Source: Acidobacteriota bacterium
GTDB taxonomy: Bacteria > Acidobacteriota > Blastocatellia > Pyrinomonadales > Pyrinomonadaceae
Reading direction: 5' to 3'
Length of the DNA: 64,000 nt
NCBI GenBank assembly: GCA_003223935.1
Contig: QHXQ01000022.1
Location: 32,598-96,597 of the forward strand
Made by a program: the position numbers and the translations under genes. Below, piece by piece: positions 26,154-34,815 of this stretch. The notes under the pieces were generated by a model, which made no database searches, was not told the origin of the DNA, and saw only the letters and a list, made by a program, of their open reading frames with translations. Position 1 is the stretch's first letter. Every line of letters starts with the position of its first letter.

Positions 26154-27511
26154 CGCTCAAGCACAGAGTCTAGGAGCGGGAAGAATTCGGGGAAAGAGAT
26201 ACGAACGGAGTCTGCGCCCGCAAGTTCTGATTCGCCTGTGGCGATGAGCGCGGCGACCGTGCAGGCCATTGCGATGCGATGGTCGCTGTAAGCATCGAGC
26301 CGCGCGCCGCGCAGCGCGACGGGGCCGTTGACGAACAAGCCGTCCTCGTACTCTTCGACCTCCGCGCCGAGCGCGCGCAGATTCTTGACCATTGCACTAA
26401 TACGATCCGTCTCCTTCACGCGCAACTCGCGCGCATCACGAACACTCAGCCCGCCCTGAACTTGCGTGCCGAGCACACAGAGAATCGGCAGTTCATCAAT
26501 CAGTGCCGCGATCACAGAGCCGCGCAAGACGTTCGCGTCACGCGCGACGGGCGCGAGCCGGCCTCGACCACGCACGCGCACGTCACCGACGGGTTCGTTC
26601 GTCTGTTCGCGTGTGTGCTCAACGCGCACGTCTGCGCCGAGCGCGCCGAGCATGTCGAGGATTTGCGTGCGCGTCGGATTCAAACCGACTTCGCTGATCG
26701 TTAGCTCGGAATCGGGCAGCAGCGCCGCCGCGACGAGGAAGAACGCGGCCGAAGAGATGTCGCCCGGCAATGTGCAATCGCGCGCCGCAAGCCGCGCGGG
26801 GCCGGCCAGCGAGACGATGTGCGCCGATGTGTTCGTCTGCGCTTCAATCATTTCAGTCTCAGCGTGTGCCCGTACATTGATCTCTTCAGTCGTCGCAACC
26901 TCGACGCCGAACCAACGCAGCAGACGTTCTGTGTGATCGCGCGTCGGCGTGCGCTCGACGACTGCGGTGCGCCCGTCGGCGTTGAGACCGGCGAGCAGGA
27001 CGCACGACTTGATCTGCGCGCTGGCCACAGGCGGCGCGTAACTGATCGACGCGAGCGGATGTCGCCCGTTGATGATGAGCGGCGCGCAGCCAGCGCGTGA
27101 TTCAATGCGCGCGCCCATCTGTGCGAGCGGTTCGATGACGCGCCGCATCGGGCGCGTGCGCAGCGACTCGTCGCCCGTGAGCACGCTGTTGAAACGTTGA
27201 CCGGCGAGTATGCCTGCGAGCAGGCGCATGGTCGTGCCGCTGTTGCCGCAGTCGAGCGGTGCGACCGATGCACGCGGCAGCTTGAGACCTGCGCCTTCGA
27301 TCTTGACCGTCGTGCCCTGTCGTCTGACCGACACGCCGAGTTGTTCGAGGCATGCGAGCGTCGCAGCGCAGTCGGCGCTCGTCGCAAAGTTCTCGATGCG
27401 CGTGCGTCCGCCATCGGCCAACGCTGCTAACAGAGCCGCGCGATGCGAGAGCGATTTATCGCCGGGCACGGGCAAGAGTCCACGCATACGTCGTGCGGGC
27501 CGAATCTTCAT
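26150..27511 (-). CDS. aroA: 3-phosphoshikimate 1-carboxyvinyltransferase (EPSP synthase)
   Basis: 453 residues, full length. Visible motifs: LPVPGDKSLSHRAALLAALADG near the start (phosphate-binding Lys/Ser), LDCGNSGTTMRLLAGILAGQ (about 85-105), GDESLRTRPMRRVIEPL, ASAQIKSCVLLAGL, DISSAAFFLVAAALLP, and KETDRISAMVKNLRALG with DHRIAMACTVAALIA near the end. It joins PEP to shikimate-3-phosphate. First gene of the aroA-aroK-rtcB operon. Upstream lies an inverted repeat shared with the divergent RsbW-like gene. Confidence 0.96.
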   Translation of the reverse strand: MKIRPARRMRGLLPVPGDKSLSHRAALLAALADGGRTRIENFATSADCAATLACLEQLGVSVRRQGTTVKIEGAGLKLPRASVAPLDCGNSGTTMRLLAGILAGQRFNSVLTGDESLRTRPMRRVIEPLAQMGARIESRAGCAPLIINGRHPLASISYAPPVASAQIKSCVLLAGLNADGRTAVVERTPTRDHTERLLRWFGVEVATTEEINVRAHAETEMIEAQTNTSAHIVSLAGPARLAARDCTLPGDISSAAFFLVAAALLPDSELTISEVGLNPTRTQILDMLGALGADVRVEHTREQTNEPVGDVRVRGRGRLAPVARDANVLRGSVIAALIDELPILCVLGTQVQGGLSVRDARELRVKETDRISAMVKNLRALGAEVEEYEDGLFVNGPVALRGARLDAYSDHRIAMACTVAALIATGESELAGADSVRISFPEFFPLLDSVLER

Positions 27512-27532
27512 GCGCGAATCTTAAAACAAAAA

Positions 27533-27611
27533 GTGGTCAGTGGTCAGTGGTCGGTGATCAGTAGAAACTTTTTCTTTTACTGATCACCGACCACTGACCA
27601 CTGACCACTGA
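27533..27611. repeat. Inverted repeat with word-repeat arms between divergent genes
   Basis: Left arm GTGGTCAGTGGTCAGTGG-type words (27533-27565), right arm the complement (27573-27611). Unlike most such elements here it lies between two divergent genes (aroA and the RsbW-like gene), so it is not simply a terminator. Confidence 0.8.
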
Positions 27612-27747
27612 CAGTTCTTGACAGTCGCGCGGCGGGCGTGTTACATCGTGCAGCGCTCTAAATTTCCAATGCTTGCCGGGGCCGCGCACGCCGGACTCTC
27701 GACGAGCGGCGCGAGCGAAGTGCGGCGCGAACACGCGGGCTGCGATT

Positions 27748-28161
27748 GTGACGGACGAGACGACAGAATTGGTGTTGCCGAGCCGCGTCGAGTCAATCGC
27801 CGAAGCGGCGGCGGCGGCGGATGAAGTGGCGCGCCGGTTGGCGTTGAGCGAAGAGGCTGCATACGGGTTGGATTTGGCCGTGCGCGAAGCCGTCACCAAC
27901 GCAGTGCTGCACGGCAATAAGCAGGACGCGAGGCTGTCGGTCGAGATCACTTTCGCCGACACGGGCGCGCAATTGGTCGTAACGGTGCGCGACCGCGGCG
28001 CGGGTTTCGATCCGGCGCACGTCGCCGATCCGACCGACCCGCAGAACCTGTTGAAAGCGTCGGGGCGCGGCATCCTCTTCATGCGCTCATTTATGGATGA
28101 GGTCGAATGGACGCGCCACCCCGAAGGCGGCACGGTCGTAAGAATGACGAAGAAGAAATAG
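27748..28161 (+). CDS. RsbW-like ATP-binding anti-sigma/serine kinase
   Basis: 137 residues from GTG 27748; a longer frame to TTG 27673 is possible but adds residues without homology. The GHKL ATPase boxes are clear: LAVREAVTNAVLHGN (N box), VTVRDRGAGFDP (G1 box) and SGRGILFMRSFMDEVEW (G2 box). Family knowledge: RsbW-type proteins bind a sigma factor or partner and phosphorylate a STAS antagonist on serine. The STAS protein follows at 28265, so the pair forms a partner-switch module. Which sigma factor or effector it controls is not encoded nearby. Confidence 0.88.
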   Translation: MTDETTELVLPSRVESIAEAAAAADEVARRLALSEEAAYGLDLAVREAVTNAVLHGNKQDARLSVEITFADTGAQLVVTVRDRGAGFDPAHVADPTDPQNLLKASGRGILFMRSFMDEVEWTRHPEGGTVVRMTKKK

Positions 28162-28239
28162 TTTTCAGTTTTCGGTTTTCAGTTTTCAGCAAAGACAAAG
28201 CTGATCTCTGAAACTGAAAACTGAAACCGAAAACTGATT
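28161..28239. repeat. Inverted repeat with word-repeat arms, gene end
   Basis: Left arm TTTTCAGTTTTCGGTTTTCAG (from 28162), right arm CTGAAAACTGAAACCGAAAACT (to about 28236). Starts at the stop of the RsbW-like gene and lies just before the STAS gene. Confidence 0.75.
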
Positions 28240-28264
28240 ACTTCCCGAAGGGAGACTCCCTGTA

Positions 28265-28612
28265 ATGGCTGAATTGAACATTTCCGAACGGCAGGCCGGC
28301 GACGTGACGGTGCTTGACCTCAGCGGCAAGATCACGATTGGCGAGGGCAGCGTGTCCTTGCGCAGCGCGATCCGCCGCCTCATTGACGAGGGCAAGAAGA
28401 AGATTCTCTTGAATCTGGCGGATGTCGGCTACGTGGATTCGAGCGGCATCGGCGAACTGGTCTCCAGCTACACCACGATTGGCCGCGAAGGCGGGCAACT
28501 GAAGCTCCTCAATCTGACGCAGAAGATTCAAGACCTGCTCGCCATCACCAAGCTGCTCACGGTCTTCGACGTGTACGAAGACGAAGCCACCGCGCTCAAC
28601 AGCTTCAAATAA
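28265..28612 (+). CDS. STAS-domain anti-anti-sigma factor (RsbV/SpoIIAA-like)
   Basis: 115 residues with one STAS domain: [16 protein letters not shown] at the start and [17 protein letters not shown] with the phosphorylatable Ser of the DSSGIG motif (about residue 60). A partner of the RsbW-like kinase upstream: dephosphorylated it sequesters the kinase and frees the sigma factor or effector. A GAAGGGAG ribosome binding site precedes the ATG. High confidence in family, target unknown. Confidence 0.92.
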   Translation: MAELNISERQAGDVTVLDLSGKITIGEGSVSLRSAIRRLIDEGKKKILLNLADVGYVDSSGIGELVSSYTTIGREGGQLKLLNLTQKIQDLLAITKLLTVFDVYEDEATALNSFK

Positions 28613-28696
28613 AGCAGTGACAAGTGACGGGTGACAAGTGACGAGTAACAGACTTGTCCTAGCTCGTCACTTGTCACTTGTCACCCGTCACTGCTT
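28613..28696. repeat. Inverted repeat with word-repeat arms, gene end
   Basis: AGCAGTGACAAGTGACGGGTGACAAGTGACGAG-type left arm (28613-28645) and its complement (28663-28696). Lies between the STAS gene and the DUF2062 gene. Confidence 0.75.
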
Positions 28697-28699
28697 TCT

Positions 28700-29188
28700 A
28701 TGTTTCGCGCCGCGTTCCGCCGTCTGCTCGCGCTGGACGATCCGCCCGAGCGGACGGCGCTTGCTTTTGCCATCGGCGTCTTTATCGCCTTCACCCCGTT
28801 CCTTGGTCTGCACACAATCCTCGCCACGCTCATCGCATTTCTGTTTCGCTTCAACAAGATTGCGATCTACACGGGCACGTTCATCAACAATCCGTTCCTG
28901 ACGCTCGTGCCGATCATCTTCGCCTCTTACGGTCTCGGCGCACGCCTGCTGGGCCGGCCCGTGCGGCTGCCGCGCGCAGGCTTGCGTCTGCTCGCAGAGC
29001 CGCACCCGCTCGTCGGCACATATTGGCACGAACTCTTCCGCCACGGTTGGGACATCTGGCTGCCCTTCGCCGTCGGCGGCTTATGCCTCGCCGTCGTTTG
29101 TTCGTTGCTGGCCTATCCTGTTACCTTACACCTGCTGCGCGCCGGCCGTAGGTTGAGGGCGCACCGGCAAGCGGATGAGAACGGTTAA
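28700..29188 (+). CDS. DUF2062 membrane protein
   Basis: 162 residues. The conserved DUF2062 core is visible: ERTALAFAIGVFIAFTPFLGLHTILATLIAFLFRFNKIAIYTGTFINNP, then a second pair of membrane segments near the C-terminus. Known only as an inner-membrane protein, sometimes next to polysaccharide or glycosyltransferase genes. Function unknown. Confidence 0.85.
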   Translation: MFRAAFRRLLALDDPPERTALAFAIGVFIAFTPFLGLHTILATLIAFLFRFNKIAIYTGTFINNPFLTLVPIIFASYGLGARLLGRPVRLPRAGLRLLAEPHPLVGTYWHELFRHGWDIWLPFAVGGLCLAVVCSLLAYPVTLHLLRAGRRLRAHRQADENG

Positions 29189-29297
29189 GCCGCGACGGAC
29201 AACGCCGCGCACGGCCCCGCTCATCTCTCGTCACGGCCGTCCTTGCTTTCGGCTCCCTGACACGGCAGCAATACAGTAACTGGCAAAACACCGATTT

Positions 29298-31181
29298 ATG
29301 ACGAAGCATTTTTTGATCGCCTTCGCGCTTGCCTGCACGCAGACGCTCACGCTGGCGCAAACCACTACGCAAAAGAATCAAATGCCTGCGCCGCCGCGCC
29401 CGACGTCTGCACCGCCGCCGCGCGCGAACAGCTTCGATCTTTCCGACTACGGCGTGCAGTTTGCGCCCGACCAACGCCTGATCGTCGTGATGGCTGCGCT
29501 CGACGCAGCCGGTTTCGAGCCGACGCCAGATAAACAGCCCATCGGCTTTCGCGCGCAGGTGCGCAGAGATCAAGCCGCCCTCGAGCCAGACCTCGTGCAG
29601 CGCCTGCGCCGGTTCTATGAACTCAATAAACTGCCGGGCCCACACACGCCCGCCGAGCAAGCCGCGCGTTACGTCTCGCTCGCGTTCGCGCTCTCGCCGC
29701 CGCCTGAACTGGAAGCGCCCGCGCGCACGGATGATCTCTTTCCCGGCGTCCTTGAAGTGCTCGACTTCGCGCCGCTCGTGCGCGAGTTCTATCACAGGTC
29801 CGGCATCGAAGCGCGCCTGCCCGATTACTTTCATCAGTATCAAGCGGCCGGCGATACCCTGCGCCCGCAGACCGCAGAGATGGTGCGCTCGGCGCTCGCC
29901 TTCCTGCACACGCGCCCCGTGACGACTGTGACTGAGAATGTCGTGGTCAGCAGTCCGACGGCAGAGCAGAAGAAGAAGGCGGGCGGGCGGCAAGTGATCA
30001 TCCCGCGCGAGCATGAACGCCGTTTCGTCGTCGTGCCCGACTTGCTGGCCGCGCCCGGCGCGATCAATCTCCGCGTTATTCGTGATGACTACTTTCTGGT
30101 CGTGCCGGCGACCACCGATCCGCGCACATCGGAAGTGCGCCGCGCCTATCTGCAATTCATGATCGACCCGCTCATCCTGCGCTACAACCGCGAGATCGCA
30201 CTACGCCGGGCAGACCTGAAGACGCTGCTCGGCAGTGTACATGTGCAAGAGACCACACCGGCGAAAAGTGGCAAGGAAGAGATCGAACAATTTGTCGAGG
30301 TCACAGACCCGCCGCATTATGACGTGTTCACCGCCGTCGCGCGCTCACTCGTCGCGGCGTCGGACGCGCAGATGACTGCGACGGCGCGGTTGCAAGTGAA
30401 GACGCAGGAGGCGAGCGCGCGGCTGGCGAAAGCGAAAGAGGCTGAGCGCGCGCAGATCACGCAGGAGTTGCAAGCGGCGCGCGCCGCCATCGAAGCCGAA
30501 AAGATCGCGCAACTCGCCGACGCCTACGAGCGCGGCGCGGTGCTCGCCCTCTACTTTGCAGACCAACTGCGCGAGCAAGCCGAGGCCGGCTTCGACATCG
30601 GTGATCTCTTCGCAGACCTGATCGCGCGCTTCGACGTGGCCCGCGAACAGCGTCGCCCCGCCGAATACGCCGCCGTGCGCGAGCGCGTGTTGGCGGCGCG
30701 GCGCGCACGCGAGTCTGCGCGCAGCACGGTCGAGGATGAACCGGAGATCGCGCGCCGCGCTTTGCTGGTTAAAAATCTGGACGAGGCGAACGAGTTGCTG
30801 CGCGTGAAGAAGTATGACGAGGCGGAGACGCGGCTGAAGAGTCTGATGCAAGATTATCAAGGCGAGCCGCGCATCTTCTTTGCGCTCGCGCAGGTGGCGA
30901 GCAGTTCGGCGCAAGACACGTTCGATGAAGACCTGCGCGCCGAACGTCTGGGCCGCGCGCTCGCCAACTATCGCTTCGCCGTCGAGCACGCTGTGCTCGA
31001 CATTGACACCGACCGCGCGCTCGCCTCACGCGCGCACACGGAGATGGGGCGCATTCTCTCTTATCTGGAGCGCAATGATGAAGCGTTGAAAGAGTTCGAC
31101 GCCGCGATTCAGTTGGGCGACGTGCCCAACGGCGCGTACAGGGATGCACTGGCCGAAAAGCGCAAACTGCAACAGCCATGA
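29298..31181 (+). CDS. Secreted protein with C-terminal TPR-like repeats
   Basis: 627 residues. Signal peptide about 1-22 (ending LAQ). Residues 50-290 form an unrecognised mixed domain. About 340-400 is a long charged helix (KTQEASARLAKAKEAERAQITQELQAARAAIEAEKIAQ). From about 490 helical TPR-like repeats are seen: AQVASSSAQDTFDEDLRAERLGRALANYRFAVEHA and TEMGRILSYLERNDEALKEFDAAIQLGD. The protein is probably periplasmic or on the cell surface and acts in protein-protein contacts. No catalytic motif. A palindrome follows the stop. Confidence 0.7.
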   Translation: MTKHFLIAFALACTQTLTLAQTTTQKNQMPAPPRPTSAPPPRANSFDLSDYGVQFAPDQRLIVVMAALDAAGFEPTPDKQPIGFRAQVRRDQAALEPDLVQRLRRFYELNKLPGPHTPAEQAARYVSLAFALSPPPELEAPARTDDLFPGVLEVLDFAPLVREFYHRSGIEARLPDYFHQYQAAGDTLRPQTAEMVRSALAFLHTRPVTTVTENVVVSSPTAEQKKKAGGRQVIIPREHERRFVVVPDLLAAPGAINLRVIRDDYFLVVPATTDPRTSEVRRAYLQFMIDPLILRYNREIALRRADLKTLLGSVHVQETTPAKSGKEEIEQFVEVTDPPHYDVFTAVARSLVAASDAQMTATARLQVKTQEASARLAKAKEAERAQITQELQAARAAIEAEKIAQLADAYERGAVLALYFADQLREQAEAGFDIGDLFADLIARFDVAREQRRPAEYAAVRERVLAARRARESARSTVEDEPEIARRALLVKNLDEANELLRVKKYDEAETRLKSLMQDYQGEPRIFFALAQVASSSAQDTFDEDLRAERLGRALANYRFAVEHAVLDIDTDRALASRAHTEMGRILSYLERNDEALKEFDAAIQLGDVPNGAYRDALAEKRKLQQP

Positions 31182-31183
31182 GA

Positions 31184-31280
31184 AGTCAGAACCGCCTGTG
31201 GTAGCGGGCGGGTTGTGGTTGCATTATCCGGCTTATGGTCAGGGACGTTTACCCGCCCGCTACCGCAGGCGGTTCTGACT
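31184..31280. repeat. Palindromic dispersed repeat, copy 1 (variant)
   Basis: Arms AGTCAGAACCGCCTGTGG-type (31184-31212) and its complement with ACCGCAGGCGGTTCTGACT (31251-31280). The core GGTAGCGGGCGGG and its complement are shared with the copies near 45.5 and 52.2 kb. Placed right after a stop codon. Confidence 0.85.
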
Positions 31281-31286
31281 CCTTCT

Positions 31287-32318
31287 TCAAAGCAATACCG
31301 TCTTAACCAATCGCGGCGCAATCACGCGCGGCGTGATGGTCATGCGTGGCATCACGATGCGCGGTGTGCGGACTTTGATGCGCGGGAGCGTGAGCGCAAT
31401 CGGCGGCGAGATCAGCGTCTCCGGCCCGATGATGGTTGAAGGCTGCGCACGTTCAGGCGTCACCTTGACGGTGCGCGATCTTTTGTCACGCGTTAGGGTG
31501 AGCATCACCTCGCCGTCGTCGTGCCGGTTGAGCGCGCGCACGAGATCGCCCGCTGCTCTCACCTTCTCGCCGGCAACTTCCGTGATCACATCGCCCGCCT
31601 TCAAGCCAGCCTTCGCCGCCGGACCGTTCTCCGAGACCGAAGTAACGAGCACGCCCTCGCGTCCACTCACGCCGAAGTAGTCGGCCAACTGATCGGTCAA
31701 AGCGGTCGTCGTCACGCCGATGCGCCGGCCTGCGCCGAGCAGGACGAACGAGTTGCCTTGCTTCGGCAGCGTGTCGAACCGTTTGCGCAACTCGTCCATC
31801 TGCTTCTGCCATTGCTCGCTATGCTTTTGCCAATCATCGCCGTTGAACTGAAATCCTTCAAGCGGGCGTAACTCTAAGCCATCGCCGGTAGCGACCCGTT
31901 GACCTAACGTGACGGTAAGCTCTTGCTCAGCGCCATTGCGACTGATAGTCAAATGTACAGTGTGCTGCGGCGCTGCCTCATGAATCAAGCGCTGCAACTT
32001 CGCCACGCTCGTCACCGCCTCGCCATCGAAGCGCAAGAGCACGTCACCTTTTTGCAGACCGGCCCGCGCGGCCGGGCTATTCTCCGCCACGCTCAAGACG
32101 GCGACGCCGCGCGGCTCGCCCGCAAGCCCGTAGCGGCTCATCATCTCTTTCGTGACGTTCTCCGTCGTGACGCCGAGATAGTTGCCGTCGCCGAGCGCGA
32201 GCGCGAAAGCGCGCGCTTCAGGTCGGTCTGCGCGGGGCGTGGTCGCTTGTTGACCGTAAGCCGCGCCGACGAGCGCGAGCAGCAAGCAGAGTGAGAAGAA
32301 CAGGGGTTGTCTGGTCAT
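31287..32318 (-). CDS. Double-PDZ-domain exported protein
   Basis: 343 residues from ATG 32318 (GGAGG nine bases upstream; a longer frame to 32477 has no support). Signal peptide 1-24 (ending GAAYGQQ). Two PDZ domains: about 45-125 (GVAVLSVAENSPAARAGLQKGDVLLRFDGEAVTSVAKL) and about 195-280 (GVLVTSVSENGPAAKAGLKAGDVITEVAGEKVRAAGDLVRALN). No trypsin-like protease domain precedes them, so this is not a HtrA/DegP enzyme but a PDZ adaptor. Divergent from the methyltransferase gene. Confidence 0.88.
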   Translation of the reverse strand: MTRQPLFFSLCLLLALVGAAYGQQATTPRADRPEARAFALALGDGNYLGVTTENVTKEMMSRYGLAGEPRGVAVLSVAENSPAARAGLQKGDVLLRFDGEAVTSVAKLQRLIHEAAPQHTVHLTISRNGAEQELTVTLGQRVATGDGLELRPLEGFQFNGDDWQKHSEQWQKQMDELRKRFDTLPKQGNSFVLLGAGRRIGVTTTALTDQLADYFGVSGREGVLVTSVSENGPAAKAGLKAGDVITEVAGEKVRAAGDLVRALNRHDDGEVMLTLTRDKRSRTVKVTPERAQPSTIIGPETLISPPIALTLPRIKVRTPRIVMPRMTITPRVIAPRLVKTVLL

Positions 32319-32516
32319 AAATTGAAAATCCTCCAGAAGAGATGTATCCGGCCCGTTGCACGCCGCGCTCCTTGATGAGTTCCGAAAATTTACGTCGTAT
32401 GACGCGATCAAGCTAAGCTGCGCGCGGGCGTTAACTTGTGCGCACCCAAAGCGGCCGTTAAACTGCCGGACTCGCACGTGGAGGTAGATGCGTTGGCGCA
32501 GACGGAAGTTTCACTC

Positions 32517-33062
32517 ATGAAGATTCTCGATATTGGCTGCGGCAAGCATAAGACGCCCGGCGCGGTCGGTCTCGACAGCAACCCGCGCACAGACGCCGAC
32601 GTGATCCACGATCTCAACCGCGTGCCCTATCCGTTTCCCGATAACTCATTCGATCTGATCATCGCCAATCAAGTGATCGAACACGTGGACGACGTGCTCG
32701 CGGTCGTCGCGGAACTCTATCGCATCGCCCGTCCCGGCGCGCTCATCCGCCTCGACACGCCGCACTACTCAGACATCGCCTCCTACACAGACCCGACGCA
32801 CAAACATCACCTGACGACCGAATCCTTCGCCTACTTCACAGGGCAACGACCCGACTTCGACTTCTACAGTCAAGTGCGTCTGCGCCCGCGCCTGATTCGC
32901 GTGACGATGTTGAAACTCTGGCGCGCGCTCGGCTTCGAGCTATTAGTCAACAGTTGCAATCACTATCCATCTTTGCGCTTCATCCGCAAATTCTGGGAGC
33001 AATATCTCTGCTACATCATTCGCGGCAAGACGATCTATTTCGAGTTTGAAGTCATCAAGTGA
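32517..33062 (+). CDS. Class I SAM-dependent methyltransferase
   Basis: 181 residues from ATG 32517; the longer GTG start at 32436 has no ribosome binding site and no homology. The SAM-binding motif is ILDIGCGKHKTPGAVGLD (about 2-20), followed by the acidic IHDLNRVPYPFPDNSFDLIIANQVIEHVDD and RIARPGALIRLDTPHYSDIASYTDP (typical of small-molecule or lipid methyltransferases). The later YFTGQRPDFDFYSQVRLRPRLI region resembles methyltransferases in polysaccharide clusters. Substrate unknown. Confidence 0.85.
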   Translation: MKILDIGCGKHKTPGAVGLDSNPRTDADVIHDLNRVPYPFPDNSFDLIIANQVIEHVDDVLAVVAELYRIARPGALIRLDTPHYSDIASYTDPTHKHHLTTESFAYFTGQRPDFDFYSQVRLRPRLIRVTMLKLWRALGFELLVNSCNHYPSLRFIRKFWEQYLCYIIRGKTIYFEFEVIK

Positions 33063-33188
33063 GCGGCGCAGCGTCCAGCCTTTGCGATCCTTGCGTCAGT
33101 TGCCCCTTAACCCGGAACGCGAAACGCGGAACTCATGTTTGACACTCCGCCCGCCGCTAAGCTATAACGGCGCGCAATCGTTCTCCTC

Positions 33189-33587
33189 ATGTTTGCAGTT
33201 CAACTGCCGTTCATGCTTGAGCCAGCAATGCCTTCAGCCCACATATTGATCGCCGAAGATTACGATGACAACCGCGAACTGTTGCGCGTGACGTTGGAAG
33301 CGGCCGGCTACAGCGTGCGCGAGACGCGCGCCGGCTCGTTCGATCTCGCGCTGATTGATCTCTCGATGCCTGTGCTCGACGGCTGGGACGCGCTCCGCGA
33401 GTTGCGCGCAGACGAGCGCACGCGCACGCTCACTTGCGTCGCCATCACCGCCCATGCCGCCGTGCCCGATGGTCGCGCCGCGCTCGCCGCAGGCTTCGAC
33501 GCTTACATCAGCAAGCCCTTCCACACCGCCGAACTGCTCCAACTGATCGCGCGCTTGCTCGCCGAGCGCAGATCAATGCAAACTTAA
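33189..33587 (+). CDS. Stand-alone response regulator receiver domain with a deletion
   Basis: 132 residues; the CheY-like fold begins at about residue 16 (HILIAEDYDDNRELL). Acidic pocket, phospho-acceptor Asp (ALIDLSMPVLDG), Thr (AITAHAA) and Lys (ISKPF) are all present. Between SVRET and FDLALID there are only four residues instead of the usual ~15, so most of helix alpha-2 and its flanking loop is missing. The start could also be ATG 33228. There is no output domain, so it is a CheY/Spo0F-type single-domain regulator. Histidine kinase not nearby. Confidence 0.75.
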   Translation: MFAVQLPFMLEPAMPSAHILIAEDYDDNRELLRVTLEAAGYSVRETRAGSFDLALIDLSMPVLDGWDALRELRADERTRTLTCVAITAHAAVPDGRAALAAGFDAYISKPFHTAELLQLIARLLAERRSMQT

Positions 33588-33603
33588 AGCGCCAACTCTG
33601 AAC

Positions 33604-33906
33604 ATGACTACACGCGACAAGCATAAAGCTGAAACAACCGACGAGTTGACGCCGGGACGGATTCTCGTCGCTTACGAGAAACTGTTTGGCGGCGGGCGCG
33701 GCGTGCGTAAATTCGCGCGCTCAGGTCTGCGCTACGTCGAGTTGCCCGATGATGCGGTGCTCGTCGAACAGAACCCGAAGAAGTCGAGCGAGTGGGCCAA
33801 ACTCGCCCGCCGCGGCCACCGCATCGCTTGGGTCATGCGCAACGGCGCATATCTAGCGCGTGTCGTGGATGGGGAAGTGACGATGCTCAAAGAAAATGAT
33901 GAATGA
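33604..33906 (+). CDS. Small conserved-looking protein of unknown function
   Basis: 100 residues, no membrane segment. Contains LTPGRILVAYEKLFGGGRGV and LPDDAVLVEQNPKKSSEWAKLARRG, WVMRN, and a final LARVVDGEVTML. Mix of basic and beta-strand-like segments, possibly an OB-like or nucleic-acid-related small domain, but I do not recognise the family. Starts 16 bases after the receiver gene, so the two may be in one transcript. A hairpin overlaps its 3' end. Confidence 0.45.
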   Translation: MTTRDKHKAETTDELTPGRILVAYEKLFGGGRGVRKFARSGLRYVELPDDAVLVEQNPKKSSEWAKLARRGHRIAWVMRNGAYLARVVDGEVTMLKENDE

Positions 33907-33958
33907 AAAGCTGAGCAGCCTTTCATTCATCATTCATCATTCCGCGTTCATCATTTCG
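33893..33958. repeat. Inverted repeat with word-repeat arms, gene end
   Basis: Left arm AATGATGAATGAAAAG, right arm CTTTCATTCATCATTCATCATT, overlapping the stop at 33904-33906. Between convergent genes, so it may act as a bidirectional terminator. Confidence 0.7.
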
Positions 33959-33960
33959 CT

Positions 33961-34785
33961 TCACCCTGTCCGCTTCAACTTGCCGGTGCGCTTGGCCCAA
34001 CGTTCGACGCGCCCGAAGATGAACAAGCCGAGCGGGATCATCACGACGCCCATGATGAGTAGCAGCGTCAGTTCGGGCATGACGGCCGCGAGCGGTGCGC
34101 CGTTCAACTGATCCGCGTTGATGGTTGCGCCCTCGATGCCCATCAGCTTGCGACAAGCGGTCAAGGCGTAGGTCGCGGGCGAGATGAGCGCGAGCGGTTG
34201 CAGCCAGCGCGGCAACACCTCGACCGGATAGTAAACGCCGGAGACCAAGAGCAGGATGCCTTGGAAGATGTTCGTCGCCTCCGCGCCGCGCTCAGGACTG
34301 ATGACCGGCAGGATCGCTGCGATCAAGCCCAGCCCGATGAACGCAAGACTGCTCACCGCCAACACGACCGCAATGCCTGCGAGGTTCGCGCCCTTCAGAT
34401 TGAGATCGATCATCAACCACAGACCCGCCAGCACGATGAAGATGCGCATGATGCTGTAAGCCACCGCGAACAGACTCACGCCCAACAGGTGTATGAGCCG
34501 CGAGACGGGTGCCATGAACGTGTATTCGAGCGTGCCTTCCCAACGCTCATACGTGATCGAGTTGGCGATCTCGTTGAAGAGCACGGAGAGGAAGCCCCAC
34601 AGCAACACGCCGACGAGTAAGGTCAGAGTGAGCTTGCGGTCGTGCGCCGCGACGCCGATGAGGGCAATCGTCGCCGAGTTCACAATCGCGTAGAACGTGA
34701 AGACGACGACCCAAGACATGTAGCGCCGCGTCAGATGATAGTCGCGGAAGACGAACGCCCAAGCTTGTCTGAGTACCTGTTCCAT
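33961..34785 (-). CDS. ABC-2 type transporter permease
   Basis: 274 residues, six predicted membrane segments (about 25-45, 55-75, 105-130, 135-165, 170-195 and 240-262). The ABC2 pattern includes NSITYERWEGTLEYTFMAPVSRL and LLVSGVYYPVEVLPRWLQPLALISPATYALTACRKLM near the end, which is the conserved segment of ABC-2 exporters. Works with the ATPase encoded just upstream (34816-35706, 30 bases apart). Probable role is export of a lipid, polysaccharide or drug. Substrate unknown. Confidence 0.9.
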   Translation of the reverse strand: MEQVLRQAWAFVFRDYHLTRRYMSWVVVFTFYAIVNSATIALIGVAAHDRKLTLTLLVGVLLWGFLSVLFNEIANSITYERWEGTLEYTFMAPVSRLIHLLGVSLFAVAYSIMRIFIVLAGLWLMIDLNLKGANLAGIAVVLAVSSLAFIGLGLIAAILPVISPERGAEATNIFQGILLLVSGVYYPVEVLPRWLQPLALISPATYALTACRKLMGIEGATINADQLNGAPLAAVMPELTLLLIMGVVMIPLGLFIFGRVERWAKRTGKLKRTG

Positions 34786-34815
34786 GATCTTTACCTCATC
34801 AACGCTTTTGTCGAG

